From positions 1 to 64,000 of the forward strand of contig NZ_PVTP01000009.1 of the NCBI RefSeq assembly GCF_003003285.1: a stretch of 64,000 nt of DNA, written 5' to 3'. The stretch comes from Yoonia maritima. Lineage in GTDB: Bacteria > Pseudomonadota > Alphaproteobacteria > Rhodobacterales > Rhodobacteraceae. Shown here piece by piece: positions 27,316 to 37,475 of the stretch. Made by a program: the position numbers and the translations under genes. Every line of letters starts with the position of its first letter. The stretch's first letter is position 1. Under the pieces are notes generated by a model. That model saw nothing but the letters and a program-made list of their open reading frames with translations, was not told the origin of the DNA and made no database searches.

Positions 27316-27888
27316 TTAACGGTTTGCGCCGGGCACCCAGAGTACGTCTTCTTTGCCGGTTGCATTGGCGATGCGGCTGGCTTGGAAAAACCAGTCGGAT
27401 AGACGGTTGAGGTATTTTACTGCGACCGGATTTACGGATTCGCTGCCAGATAGTTCAACGACAAGACGCTCGGCGCGGCGCGATACTGTGCGGCAAAGGT
27501 GTAGATGCGCGGCAAGGGCCGATCCGCCGGGAAGGATGAAGCTACGCAGTGGGTCTACACGGGCGGTCATCGCGTCGATTTCGATCTCGAGCCGCTCAAC
27601 CTGCGCGCCGGACATACGTAACACTGGATATTCGGCTTCGGCGTCTTTTTCCATGTCGGGGCGGCATAAGTCTGCGCCTAAATCGAATAGATCATTCTGA
27701 ATCATCGCCAATTGTGCGTCGATTTCACCGGTCGCATGTAGGCGCGCCAGACCAACAGTCGCGTTTGTTTCATCGACGGTGCCATAGGAATTCACGCGTA
27801 GCGCATGTTTGGCAACGCGGTCACCATTCCCAAGCGCGGTTTCGCCCGCATCACCTGTTTTCGTATAGATCTTATTCAGAACGACCAT
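27316..27888 (-). CDS. pduO: ATP:cob(I)alamin adenosyltransferase, PduO type
   Basis: It makes adenosylcobalamin from cob(I)alamin and ATP. The 190-residue product has the diagnostic N-terminal KIYTKTGDAGETALGNGDRV, SYGTVDETNATVG, and the C-terminal RRAERLVVELS and KYLNRLSDWFFQASR. Adenosylcobalamin is needed by methylmalonyl-CoA and ethylmalonyl-CoA mutases, fitting the mcd-type enzyme in this window. It follows the HIG1-like gene by 3 bp. The start ATG 27888 fits the family N-terminus. Confidence 0.93.
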   Translation of the reverse strand: MVVLNKIYTKTGDAGETALGNGDRVAKHALRVNSYGTVDETNATVGLARLHATGEIDAQLAMIQNDLFDLGADLCRPDMEKDAEAEYPVLRMSGAQVERLEIEIDAMTARVDPLRSFILPGGSALAAHLHLCRTVSRRAERLVVELSGSESVNPVAVKYLNRLSDWFFQASRIANATGKEDVLWVPGANR

Positions 27889-27891
27889 GGA

Positions 27892-28098
27892 TTAGCCCCC
27901 TCGGCTTCGTAGATATGCGAAGGCAATGATCAGAACGACCGCAACGAATTGCGCCCCAATCCGCCAGCGCATGATTTTATTGGCGTATTTGCGGTTAAAT
28001 TCGCCGCCTTTACCGAATGTGCCTATGCCAAATAGCAAAATCGCCAATACGGCCAGCGCTGCAATCGCAACGATCCAAAAAAACGGGTCATTCGCCAT
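27892..28098 (-). CDS. Twin-helix HIG1-like small membrane protein
   Basis: A 68-residue protein with two membrane helices (FFWIVAIAALAVLAILLFGI and FVAVVLIIAFAYL) around a polar loop GEFNRKYANKIMRWRIGAQ, matching the HIG1 domain. Relatives associate with respiratory complexes, for instance cytochrome oxidase, but no role is proven for this bacterial group. It is the first gene of a pair with pduO and usually belongs to the pduO-etfBA-hbd neighbourhood. Confidence 0.85.
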   Translation of the reverse strand: MANDPFFWIVAIAALAVLAILLFGIGTFGKGGEFNRKYANKIMRWRIGAQFVAVVLIIAFAYLRSRGG

Positions 28099-28159
28099 GT
28101 GTCTTATCCTTCAAGAGCATTGCCAGCCATGTAGCTGGCATTTGCGGCAAAGAAACCCC

Positions 28160-28987
28160 TTAGCCGCGCAAAATCAATGCGTCCAACCACCGCGTTGGCA
28201 GGATACGTCGCAAAAACCCCATGAGATAGGTTGGCGTTGTGACGTAATAGCGCGGTTTTGGGCGTGCCGATGTCAGTGCGTGCAGCAGTTTTTTGGTGAC
28301 GGCTGAGGCTGGTAATTCAAATTTGTCAGGTCCGCTGTCCGTATAAAGCCGTGACATGACGTCTTTGTATTCTTCTACGCGCGCAGAGTTTTCCCAGTCG
28401 ATCCATTTTTCGAAATGTGGGATCGCGTTTTTGCGAATGTCTGATGTGATTGGACCCGGTTCAACAAGGATGACTTTGATAGGGGTGCCGTGCATTTCGA
28501 TTCGAAGAACGTCGGTAAGACCCTCAAGCGCGAATTTTGTCGAAACATACGCCCCCCGCCATTTGAGCGGCACCAGCCCAAGCACAGAAGAGCAGTTGAT
28601 GATCCGCCCATGCCCTTGGGCGCGCATCACCGGAATCACGTGCCGGGTCAGTTCATGATAGCCAAAGACGTTGGTTTCAAAAATCGCGCGCAGGCCGTCG
28701 GTTGGAAGATCTTCAAGGGCTCCGGGGCAGGCGAAGGCGCCGTTATTGTACAGCGCGTCCAACGTGCCATTTGTCGCCTCAAGCACTTCGGTCAGCCCGC
28801 TGACGATGGTTTCACCGTTAGCGTAGTCGATAAGCGGGCTTTCGAAGCCTTCGCCTTTTAATCGATCGCAATCTACCTGTTGGCGGCAGCTGGCGAAGAC
28901 GCGCCATCCGGCGTCCCGCAATCCATGAGCTGCATCATACCCGATTCCGGATGAACAGCCTGTGATAAGAATGGTTTTTTGTGTCAT
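28160..28987 (-). CDS. Short-chain dehydrogenase/reductase
   Basis: Classical SDR of 275 residues: cofactor motif TGCSSGIG (residues 9-16), DALYNNGAFACPGALEDLP, catalytic Ser in IINCSSVLG and YVSTK. The longer C-terminal part (YYVTTPTYLMGFLRRILP) is typical of the SDR group annotated as retinol- or steroid-dehydrogenase-like, often membrane-associated. It is NAD(P)-dependent; the substrate is not inferable. The gene is 60 bp upstream of the HIG1-like gene on the same strand. Confidence 0.85.
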   Translation of the reverse strand: MTQKTILITGCSSGIGYDAAHGLRDAGWRVFASCRQQVDCDRLKGEGFESPLIDYANGETIVSGLTEVLEATNGTLDALYNNGAFACPGALEDLPTDGLRAIFETNVFGYHELTRHVIPVMRAQGHGRIINCSSVLGLVPLKWRGAYVSTKFALEGLTDVLRIEMHGTPIKVILVEPGPITSDIRKNAIPHFEKWIDWENSARVEEYKDVMSRLYTDSGPDKFELPASAVTKKLLHALTSARPKPRYYVTTPTYLMGFLRRILPTRWLDALILRG

Positions 28988-29030
28988 GCGGCATGTGTGC
29001 CGTGTTCAATGCGATGTGGCAAGCGAAGGG

Positions 29031-29549
29031 TTAGTCACTGATCAGCCACGACGCGATCCAGCCAATTTCGTTACTTTCGAGTAAGCGCACCTTGGCCCAG
29101 TCGCCGCGCATTTCAAGCAGTTCCGTTTCGGTTCCATGGGGAACAGTGTCCATGACGGCAAAGCCGGTGCCGGTGCCGGCGCCATCGCGGATGTTCACCC
29201 AATCGCCTGTGACGACGCGCAGGTCTTGGCGTGGCTTTTGAGGTTGCTGGCCTGTCGTATCGCCAGTGGAAAGCGAAGCCTGAACGAGCATCGGAGATGA
29301 TGGCGCAGCTTGTGCTGTCACGACAGGTTTAGCGGCTTCGATGATAGGGTCGTGAAACGGCACGTAGTCATATGTGTTCACAGGAAAGTTCGCGGCAAGC
29401 TGTTGGTAGGAAGGGTCGGATTGTGTGTTTGTCGCTATATTTCCGGTTGCATCGCAACTGCGGCAGCCGGGCTCAAAATCGAACCCGCCCGACAATTCAA
29501 AAAACGCCCAAGCGAACAGTAAACTTGTTGAAATCATAAACTTGTACAT
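29031..29549 (-). CDS. SH3-domain protein, membrane-anchored (paralogue A)
   Basis: A 172-residue protein starting MYKFMISTSLLFAWAFFELS, an uncleaved signal anchor or signal peptide, then a linker containing NTYDYVPFHDPIIEAAKP, and a C-terminal bacterial SH3 domain (TGDWVNIRDGAGTGTGFAVMD through GWIASWLISD). SH3b domains usually bind peptidoglycan or other envelope partners in the periplasm. It is a tandem paralogue of the next upstream gene (same layout and a shared YVPFH(D/E)PII motif). ATG 29549 is chosen with GGAAGAA before it. Confidence 0.7.
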   Translation of the reverse strand: MYKFMISTSLLFAWAFFELSGGFDFEPGCRSCDATGNIATNTQSDPSYQQLAANFPVNTYDYVPFHDPIIEAAKPVVTAQAAPSSPMLVQASLSTGDTTGQQPQKPRQDLRVVTGDWVNIRDGAGTGTGFAVMDTVPHGTETELLEMRGDWAKVRLLESNEIGWIASWLISD

Positions 29550-29641
29550 CTGCGGTTCTTCCATTGCTTTGTTGGTAAAAGAACCACAAAGCGGCGGGAA
29601 GGTTCCCAGATTGGTCTACGTGTTCGTCGTTAGGGCGCTGA

Positions 29642-30148
29642 TTACTCAGTCAAAAGCCAAGAGGCCATCCAGCCCGTTTCACCGGTACTGATTAGGTGAA
29701 CTTGTGCCCAGTCACCGTCCACTGTGATGACTTCGGCTTCGTCACCGCGGTTCGCTTTGCCAACTACGCCATGCTGGGTTCCGGCACCTTGGCGTACATT
29801 AACGCGGTCGCCGGTCACACGACGAATATCGCGCACCAAAGTGGCATCGGTCATTGTCGTTGGTTCATTGTACGAAGCCAAAAGGATGTTTTGAACCTGT
29901 TCATTGCGGCTGATGATCGGCTCATGAAACGGGACGTATGACGCGTCGGTCAGTGGTTGTTCGACGATCACTGCTTTTTCGAGAGCGACAGTCGTCACAA
30001 CCGGCATCTGAGCCTTTTCGATCAGGGTCTCGGATTTTTGCGCAACTGGTTCTGGTCGGTCAGTCCCCGGGGTGAAGGACTTTCCGCCGGACATTTCAAA
30101 CATAGCCCAAAAAAGAATCAGGCTGGTCACTACTAACAACTTGGTCAC
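29642..30148 (-). CDS. SH3-domain protein, membrane-anchored (paralogue B)
   Basis: A 168-residue paralogue of the following gene: N-terminal hydrophobic segment [20 protein letters not shown], linker with [15 protein letters not shown], and a C-terminal SH3b domain ([20 protein letters not shown] to [10 protein letters not shown]). The start is a GTG at 30148 behind a run of G residues; a TTG 18 nt upstream is less likely. It is divergent from parC. The pair probably arose by tandem duplication; the shared YVPFH(D/E)PII motif in the linker is conserved in both and may be a binding site. Confidence 0.7.
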   Translation of the reverse strand: MTKLLVVTSLILFWAMFEMSGGKSFTPGTDRPEPVAQKSETLIEKAQMPVVTTVALEKAVIVEQPLTDASYVPFHEPIISRNEQVQNILLASYNEPTTMTDATLVRDIRRVTGDRVNVRQGAGTQHGVVGKANRGDEAEVITVDGDWAQVHLISTGETGWMASWLLTE

Positions 30149-30283
30149 TGGTACATCCCCCCCCAAAGGGTTACTACGAATCGTAAAAACTGGTGTGCCC
30201 CTAGATGCGCAGAGATCACGTTACCAAAAACGGGGAATTTTCTCTGCTTTACGCCAGATTTTCCGCCCGCTAAACAAATTGTC

Positions 30284-32590
30284 ATGAATGATAAGAGCAG
30301 TGAGCCCGCAATGGGGCCAATCGATACGACTGAAACGCTTCGCAAGGCTATTGGTGATCGCTACCTGACCTATGCGCTGTCAACGATCATGCACCGTGCC
30401 TTGCCGGACGCGCGTGACGGGCTAAAGCCTGTTCACCGCCGCATCCTATATGCAATGAGCCGACTGCGCTTGTCGCCGACGGGTGGTTTCCTGAAGTCAG
30501 CTAAAATTAGCGGTGACACCATGGGTGATTTCCACCCGCATGGTGATATGGCCATCTATGACGCGATGGCCCGCCTCGCACAGGATTTCAACGTGCGTTA
30601 TCCGCTTGTCGACGGGCAGGGTAACTTTGGTAACATCGACGGCGATAACCCCGCTGCGTCGCGTTACACAGAGGCCCGGATGACCGCCGCCGCAGAAGCG
30701 TTGCTGGAAGGTCTATCCGAAGATTCCGTTGATTTTCGTGACAACTATGATGGCCGTCTGACGGAACCTTCGGTTCTGCCTGCCACCTTCCCGAACCTGT
30801 TGGCTAACGGCTCAAGCGGGATCGCCGTGGGTATGGCGACGAACATTCCGCCGCATAACCTGCACGAATTGATCGACGCATGTTTGCATCTGATCAAAAC
30901 GCCTGATGCTCGTGACGATACGCTGTTGAACTATATTCCCGGTCCAGATTTCCCGACCGGCGGTGTGATTGTTGAGCCGCCTGAAAATATCGCGAACGCC
31001 TATCGTACGGGGCGCGGCGCGTTCCGTTTGCGCGCAAAGTGGGAGGTCGAAGACCTTGGCCGTGGCACATGGCAGGTCGTCGTTTCTGAAATTCCGTATC
31101 AGGTTCAAAAGTCGAAGCTGATCGAAAAGCTGGCCGAAGTTATCCAGCTGAAGAAAGTACCATTGCTGGCCGATGTCCGCGACGAATCTGCTGACGACAT
31201 CCGTATTGTACTAGAGCCACGCGCAAAAACCGTCGATCCAGAAGTCATGATGGGCATGTTGTTCCGCAATTCTGATCTGGAAACGCGGTTTAGCCTGAAC
31301 ATGAACGTGCTAATCGACGGTGTGACCCCAAAGGTGTGTTCGCTCAAGGAAGTGCTGCGCGCGTTCTTGGATCACCGCCGCGAAGTTTTGGTGCGCCGCA
31401 GCAAGTATCGTCTAGAAAAGATTGATCACCGGCTTGAGGTCTTGGAAGGCTTTATCATCGCCTTCCTGCATTTGGATCGCGTGATTGATATCATCCGCTA
31501 TGACGACGACCCGAAAAAGGCGTTGATGGTCGAAGACTGGGCCAAGGAACATGTCCGTGCCACATCCGAGGCTGATTACCGGTCACCCGTCGGGGACGAT
31601 CCAGAAATCGCACTGACAGAGACCCAGGCCGAAGCGATTCTTAACATGCGTCTGCGCAGCTTGCGCCGGCTTGAAGAAATGGAACTGATCGCTGAACGTG
31701 ATGCGCTGCGTGCAGAACGTGCTGGTATCGAAGATCTGCTGGCAAGCGATGACCTGCAATGGTCCAAGATTGCCGATCAGCTGCGCGAAACCCGCAAAGT
31801 ATTCGGTCGCGATAGTCTGGGTGGTGCGCGTCGTACGCAGTTCGCGGAAGCTGCCGAAGTGGTCGAAGTCCCGCTTGAGGCGATGATCGAAAAAGAACCG
31901 ATTACCGTTGTTTGCTCAAAGATGGGTTGGATTCGTGCCATGACAGGGCACATCGACCTGACCCGTGAGCTAAAGTTCAAAGACGGTGACGGGCCGCGCT
32001 TTATTTTCCATGCCGAAACAACTGATCGCTTATTGGTGTTCGGAGCCAATGGCCGATTCTATACCGTATCTGCCGCCAACCTACCGGGTGGGCGTGGAAT
32101 GGGCGAACCGCTACGCCTGATGATTGATCTGCCCAATGAGGCCGAAATCATTGACATCCTGATCCACAAACCCGGTGCCAAGCTGTTGCTTGCCTCGGCC
32201 GAGGGGAATGGTTTCGTCGTGCCAGAGGGTGATGTCGTTGCGCAAACTCGGACTGGGAAACAGGTGCTGAACGTCGCAAGCGGCGTTGCGCGTGTTTGTA
32301 AGCGCGTCGATGGCGATTCTGTTGCTGTCGTCGGCGAGAACCGCAAGGTACTGGTGTTCCCGCTGGATGAGCTACCTGAAATGGGTCGTGGCAAAGGCGT
32401 CCGTTTACAAAAGTACAAAGACGGCGGCATGTCTGACGCGACCACGTTCACTCGCGCCGAAGGGCTTAGCTGGCTTGACCCGGCTGGTCGCACACGCACG
32501 GAAACGGAACTTGACGAATGGACAGGCAAGCGTGCGAGCGCTGGGCGGATGGCGCCACGTGGTTTCCCGCGGGACAATAAGTTCAACTAA
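30284..32590 (+). CDS. parC: DNA topoisomerase IV subunit A
   Basis: The A subunit of topoisomerase IV, which decatenates daughter chromosomes. The 768-residue protein has the DNA-cleaving tyrosine Y128 in [11 protein letters not shown], the N-terminal [10 protein letters not shown] and the C-terminal beta-pinwheel. It is ParC rather than GyrA because the pinwheel carries no canonical GyrA-box. In the quinolone region the sequence is [12 protein letters not shown], with methionine where enterobacterial ParC has serine 80 and aspartate where it has glutamate 84; this may affect drug binding. The gene is monocistronic, with a hairpin after it. Confidence 0.93.
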   Translation: MNDKSSEPAMGPIDTTETLRKAIGDRYLTYALSTIMHRALPDARDGLKPVHRRILYAMSRLRLSPTGGFLKSAKISGDTMGDFHPHGDMAIYDAMARLAQDFNVRYPLVDGQGNFGNIDGDNPAASRYTEARMTAAAEALLEGLSEDSVDFRDNYDGRLTEPSVLPATFPNLLANGSSGIAVGMATNIPPHNLHELIDACLHLIKTPDARDDTLLNYIPGPDFPTGGVIVEPPENIANAYRTGRGAFRLRAKWEVEDLGRGTWQVVVSEIPYQVQKSKLIEKLAEVIQLKKVPLLADVRDESADDIRIVLEPRAKTVDPEVMMGMLFRNSDLETRFSLNMNVLIDGVTPKVCSLKEVLRAFLDHRREVLVRRSKYRLEKIDHRLEVLEGFIIAFLHLDRVIDIIRYDDDPKKALMVEDWAKEHVRATSEADYRSPVGDDPEIALTETQAEAILNMRLRSLRRLEEMELIAERDALRAERAGIEDLLASDDLQWSKIADQLRETRKVFGRDSLGGARRTQFAEAAEVVEVPLEAMIEKEPITVVCSKMGWIRAMTGHIDLTRELKFKDGDGPRFIFHAETTDRLLVFGANGRFYTVSAANLPGGRGMGEPLRLMIDLPNEAEIIDILIHKPGAKLLLASAEGNGFVVPEGDVVAQTRTGKQVLNVASGVARVCKRVDGDSVAVVGENRKVLVFPLDELPEMGRGKGVRLQKYKDGGMSDATTFTRAEGLSWLDPAGRTRTETELDEWTGKRASAGRMAPRGFPRDNKFN

Positions 32591-32619
32591 TTGCCGCCGC
32601 CCGTTGCAGGGCGGCGCAA
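32591..32619 (+). terminator. Hairpin after parC, no clear T-tract
   Basis: TTGC-C-GCCGCCC, GTTGCA, GGGCGGC-GCAA pairs over 11 bp with one bulge directly after the parC stop. There is no T-run, so it may be an RNA-stabilising hairpin or a weak terminator. Confidence 0.4.
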
Positions 32620-32687
32620 ACTGTCACGAAACTGCAAAATTTCGCGCCTAGCGTCCCGCCGGTACACGCCAGCAAGGAGCAAGCGCA

Positions 32688-34568
32688 ATGAATTCGAACG
32701 ATACTTATGATCTGTCCTGGGATGAATGGGACGAACTGCAGCGCCCGGCTGCTGAAACCACTGATTTTGACGGTGTTGTCGATGCCGCTTTGTCGCGTCG
32801 CGGGTTCCTGACTGGCGTAGTTGCTTATGGCTCTGGCGCGGCTGTGATGGGTGCTGGTTTGTTGTCTGGCACATCTGCACAGGCACAAACTGCAAGCCGT
32901 TTTGCGTTCTCGCCGATCGCGGCCCAGACTGATTTCACCGTCCACGTCCCTGATGGCTACAATTGGCAGCCACTTGCGAAATGGGGCGAGCCGCTGTTTT
33001 CAGATGCCGAACCGCTAAGCCAAGAAACCGGCGTTTCGGTCGGTAGCTCTGATCGTGTGTTTGGTGAAAACACTGATGGGATGGAGGCATTCGTAGTCGA
33101 TGGCCGACAGGTCATCGCGGTGAACCACGAATACGTAAACACCAAAGCCAACCTTCCGCATACTGGCGGCGAGGTACAAAGCGCAGATGATGTGCTGACA
33201 CTGCAAAACATGCAGGGTGTGACGGTAATGGAAATCGCCGAAAGCGCTGATGGTTGGGCGATTGTCAAAGATAGCGACCTGAACCGCCGTATTACACAAA
33301 ACACGCCAATGACAGTTGCTGGCCCAGCTGCGGGTCACCCGCTGTTGCAGACCGAAGCTGACCCTGCAGGCGCAACCGTGCTAGGTACCATGAACAACTG
33401 TGGTGCAGGTAAAACGCCTTGGGGCACTTACCTGACATGCGAAGAAAACTTTAACGGTTACTTCGGTTCGACTGACCCAGAATTCACCGCGCCTGACGAT
33501 TACGCGCGCTATGGCATCGGCATGGAAGGCCGCTATGCCTACGAAAAGTTTGATGCGCGTTTCGACACGTCGAAGAACCCGAACGAGCCGCATCGTTTTG
33601 GTTACATCGTTGAAATTGATCCGGCAGATCCATCATCGACGCCAATCAAACACACAGCGCTGGGCCGGTTTAAGCACGAAAACGCAGCGGCTGTTCTGGC
33701 ACCTGATGGTCGTGTCGTTGTCTATCTGGGCGACGATGAGCGCGGTGAGTTCTTGTATAAATTTGTCTCGGCTAACGCTTACACACCGGGCGGGCCGACA
33801 TCTGCACTGCTTGATGAAGGTCAGCTTTATGCGGCGAAGTTCAGCACGGACCTGACAGGCGAATGGGTTGCGTTGACTCCTGAAGCCACGGGAATGGATG
33901 AAGCTGAAATCGCGATCTTTACGCGGCAGGCTGCATCTAAAGTCGGGGCAACCACGATGGATCGCCCCGAATGGGTGGCAGTGAACCCTGTCGCGGTCGA
34001 GGCCTATTGCGCCCTGACCAACAACAAGAATCGCGGTGTAAAACCAAACGCGGGCGGCGATGATACGGCGGCCAACGGTCCAAACCCACGAGATGAAAAC
34101 AACTACGGTCAAATCGTGCGTTGGTACCCAAGCAACGACGATCACGCGGCTGACACCTTTGCATGGGACCTATACGTGATGGCAGGGAACCCCACCGTGC
34201 ACGAAGGTGCCTATGGCGGTTCGGCCAACGTGAACGAAGGCAACCTGTTCAACTCGCCCGACGGGATGCAGTTTGATAGCACAGGCATGCTGTGGATTCA
34301 GACCGACGGTGATGACGATAACGAAGGTGACTTTGCTGGGATGGGCAACAACCAAATGTTGGCAGGTGATCCCGCTACCGGCCAGATCGAGCGCTTCCTG
34401 ACAGGTCCTAACGGTTCCGAGGTAACAGGCCTGACGTGGTCTGCTGATAAGCGCACGATGTTTGTTGGCATCCAGCACCCGGCCGCACCTTTCCCTGACG
34501 GAGAAGGCATGCTGCCGCGTTCGTCTATCATCGCGGTCAAGCGTGATGATAACGAACGGGTTGGCTAA
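32688..34568 (+). CDS. phoX: PhoX-family (DUF839) exported phosphatase-like protein
   Basis: A 626-residue protein of the PhoX/DUF839 family, calcium- and iron-dependent alkaline phosphatases that release phosphate from organic esters. A twin-arginine signal SRRGFLTGVV (residues 36-45) with a long polar N-region and an AQAQT cleavage site directs folded export to the periplasm. Family motifs include TMNNCGAGKTPWGTYLTCEE, with the metal-binding Cys and Glu region, YLGDDERGEFLYKF and the C-terminal WIQTDGDDDNEG. Some DUF839 members are not phosphatases, so activity is inferred. No PHO box is evident upstream. A strong terminator follows. Confidence 0.85.
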   Translation: MNSNDTYDLSWDEWDELQRPAAETTDFDGVVDAALSRRGFLTGVVAYGSGAAVMGAGLLSGTSAQAQTASRFAFSPIAAQTDFTVHVPDGYNWQPLAKWGEPLFSDAEPLSQETGVSVGSSDRVFGENTDGMEAFVVDGRQVIAVNHEYVNTKANLPHTGGEVQSADDVLTLQNMQGVTVMEIAESADGWAIVKDSDLNRRITQNTPMTVAGPAAGHPLLQTEADPAGATVLGTMNNCGAGKTPWGTYLTCEENFNGYFGSTDPEFTAPDDYARYGIGMEGRYAYEKFDARFDTSKNPNEPHRFGYIVEIDPADPSSTPIKHTALGRFKHENAAAVLAPDGRVVVYLGDDERGEFLYKFVSANAYTPGGPTSALLDEGQLYAAKFSTDLTGEWVALTPEATGMDEAEIAIFTRQAASKVGATTMDRPEWVAVNPVAVEAYCALTNNKNRGVKPNAGGDDTAANGPNPRDENNYGQIVRWYPSNDDHAADTFAWDLYVMAGNPTVHEGAYGGSANVNEGNLFNSPDGMQFDSTGMLWIQTDGDDDNEGDFAGMGNNQMLAGDPATGQIERFLTGPNGSEVTGLTWSADKRTMFVGIQHPAAPFPDGEGMLPRSSIIAVKRDDNERVG

Positions 34569-34574
34569 AAAATT

Positions 34575-34607
34575 AAAGATGGGGCGGTATTTGCCCCATC
34601 TTTTCTG
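34575..34607 (+). terminator. Bidirectional terminator after phoX
   Basis: AAAGATGGGGC, 7-nt loop, GCCCCATCTTT is an 11-bp perfect stem followed by a T-run, with A-residues on the other side. It ends the phoX transcript and isolates the tuf gene downstream. Confidence 0.85.
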
Positions 34608-34830
34608 ATGTTGATCAAGCCGGATCTAAGACGGGATGTACATATTCCAGCGACGTTCTTTGTGCACAAGCACATCGGGGAAACGCTTCGCCCCCTTTGG
34701 CTGATGAACGAAGTAGATCATTCCTCTTGTTTTATGTCGTATTTCCCTTGATTTCTGCGCCGTTTCCCAATACATCGCCCGCGATGTTGGACCGGGCCGA
34801 TGTGGCCCCTCAAAATTAAGGGCCCGCTAA
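34608..34830 (+). promoter_or_regulatory. Promoter/leader region of the first tuf gene
   Basis: This stretch has no gene. A possible promoter is TTGATT at 34748 with a poor -10 near 34771. The leader near the start has AAGGG (34818-34822) 8 nt before the tuf ATG, serving as ribosome binding site. The upstream sequence is unlike that of the second tuf gene; the identity of the two copies begins exactly at the ATG. Confidence 0.35.
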
Positions 34831-36006
<1,176 letters not shown>

Positions 36007-36110
36007 TTCCGGAGCGGCTTGCGGCCTAGGGCCGCAAACGCACCGCGTGGGTGACAGGTGAATGCGAAGCAATCACCGAGAACCCACTCAGGAGTTACTC
36101 AATACACAAA

Positions 36111-36136
36111 GGCCGCTTCGAAAGAAGCGGCCTTTT
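36111..36136 (+). terminator. Terminator of tuf copy 1
   Basis: GGCCGCTTC, GAAA, GAAGCGGCC: a 9-bp perfect stem with a GAAA loop, followed by only four T residues (TTTTG). The equivalent in copy 2 has six T residues. Confidence 0.85.
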
Positions 36137-36193
36137 GCGTTCCGAGGTTCTTGCGTAAGGTGGATTTAGGTTTCGATAGGATACGTCATTACC

Positions 36194-36808
36194 ATGCCGC
36201 TTTTCACATCCCCGACAGACAATATCCCGCGCTGCGGGTGGTGCGCTGCCACCGAAGACTACATCGCCTATCATGACAATGAATGGGGTTATCCCGTTGG
36301 GGACGATATTCGTTTGTTCGAAAAGATATGCCTCGAAAGCTTTCAATCGGGGCTGAGCTGGCGCACGATTTTAGCTAAGCGCGAGAGTTTTCGTGCGGCC
36401 TTTGCAGGTTTCGATTTTCGGAAGGTCGCAAAGTTCGACGACACAGATGTTGAACGACTGCTGAACGATACAGGGATCGTGCGCCATCGTGGCAAGATCA
36501 CGGCTGTCATCAATAACGCGCAACGTTGTTGTGAGCTGGTCGATGCTGAGGGATCGCTTGCGGCCTTCGTCTGGAGCTTTGAACCGCAAGACGAAGGCAT
36601 TGAACCACAAAGCCGTTCGACTTCGCCAGCCTCGATCGCTTTGTCCAAAGAGCTAAAGAAACGCGGCTGGAAGTTTGTTGGGCCCACCACGGCCTTTGCG
36701 TTCATGCAAGCGATGGGGTTGATCAATGATCACGCGGAGGAGTGTGCGTCGCGCGTTGTGGCGACCCAAGCGCGGGCAGCGTTTACGCCACCCGCAATTC
36801 AGACTTAG
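36194..36808 (+). CDS. tag: DNA-3-methyladenine glycosylase I
   Basis: It removes 3-methyladenine from alkylated DNA, starting base-excision repair. The 204-residue product has the zinc-binding and catalytic signature RCGWCAATEDYIAYHDNEWG (C14, H27), FEKICLESFQSGLSWRTIL and the C-terminal zinc ligands in INDHAEECASR. Length is about 15 residues above the enterobacterial enzyme. It follows tuf and a half copy of the dispersed palindrome, without apparent operon partners; the next gene is convergent. Confidence 0.93.
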   Translation: MPLFTSPTDNIPRCGWCAATEDYIAYHDNEWGYPVGDDIRLFEKICLESFQSGLSWRTILAKRESFRAAFAGFDFRKVAKFDDTDVERLLNDTGIVRHRGKITAVINNAQRCCELVDAEGSLAAFVWSFEPQDEGIEPQSRSTSPASIALSKELKKRGWKFVGPTTAFAFMQAMGLINDHAEECASRVVATQARAAFTPPAIQT

Positions 36809-36809
36809 C

Positions 36810-37379
36810 TTAAACAGCTAGTGGTGCGCCTTGGCGTTCCCATCCGAATTTCTGCATTTGTTCGTCGACGGGTGTTTGTGCGACGTGGTTGACATAGTTC
36901 GACATCGTTTTTTGCGCTAGCCCAAGGATCACGTCCAGCACGGCGCGATGCCCGTATCCAGCGGCGAAAAATTCTTGAACTTCAGCTTCGGATATGTTGC
37001 CACGTCCGCGCAGCATGCGCAGGGTGAAAATACGTAGCGCCTCGAGCTTCTCTGATTGCAGTGGTGTTTCATTGCGAAGTGCGTTTGATAGCGCATCGTC
37101 GACCTTCATCATCTTTGCGATGCCTGTGTGCGCAGGAACGCAGTAATGGCATTCGTTTTCAACGTTAATTGTTTGCCAGACGACGGTCATTTCGTCTGCG
37201 TCAAATGCTGTTTGTGTGAATAGGTGATGTAGCACTTGATAGCCTTCGAGCATTTGTGGGCTTTCGGCCATAACTTTGTGCAGCCCGGGTAGGCGGCCAA
37301 ATGCTTTTTGCGATTTTTCAAGCAGAGGTTTTGATGCTTTGGGTGCGTTGTCTAGGTCGTGGGACGGGAAATCAGTCAT
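36810..37379 (-). CDS. AhpD/carboxymuconolactone decarboxylase-like protein
   Basis: A 189-residue helical protein of the AhpD-like superfamily. The redox motif NECHYCVPAH (Cys-X2-Cys...His) matches alkylhydroperoxidase D active sites, so a thiol-based peroxidase or related role is likely. It is divergent from a TetR gene, with two matching palindromes in the shared 85 bp, so it is probably repressed by that TetR and induced by an oxidant or electrophile. ATG 37379 is chosen because the upstream in-frame residues would cover the operator. Confidence 0.8.
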   Translation of the reverse strand: MTDFPSHDLDNAPKASKPLLEKSQKAFGRLPGLHKVMAESPQMLEGYQVLHHLFTQTAFDADEMTVVWQTINVENECHYCVPAHTGIAKMMKVDDALSNALRNETPLQSEKLEALRIFTLRMLRGRGNISEAEVQEFFAAGYGHRAVLDVILGLAQKTMSNYVNHVAQTPVDEQMQKFGWERQGAPLAV

Positions 37380-37421
37380 TATTTTCGCTTTCTGTTGTCG
37401 ATTCTTGATTACTGATCTTTT

Positions 37422-37437
37422 TTGAGTGATCATTCAA
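37422..37437. promoter_or_regulatory. TetR operator, copy 1
   Basis: TTGAGTGATCATTCAA is a near-perfect 16-bp palindrome between the divergent AhpD-like and TetR genes. It shares the TGA(G)TGATCA core with the site at 37447, centre-to-centre 24 bp. Confidence 0.65.
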
Positions 37438-37446
37438 GTATAGAGG

Positions 37447-37460
37447 TGAGTGATCACTCA
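37447..37460. promoter_or_regulatory. TetR operator, copy 2
   Basis: TGAGTGATCACTCA is a perfect 14-bp palindrome, ending 15 bp before the chosen TetR start. Two phased operators in a divergent promoter are the usual layout for an autoregulating TetR repressor. Confidence 0.65.
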
Positions 37461-37475
37461 AATATGAGATTCGCT

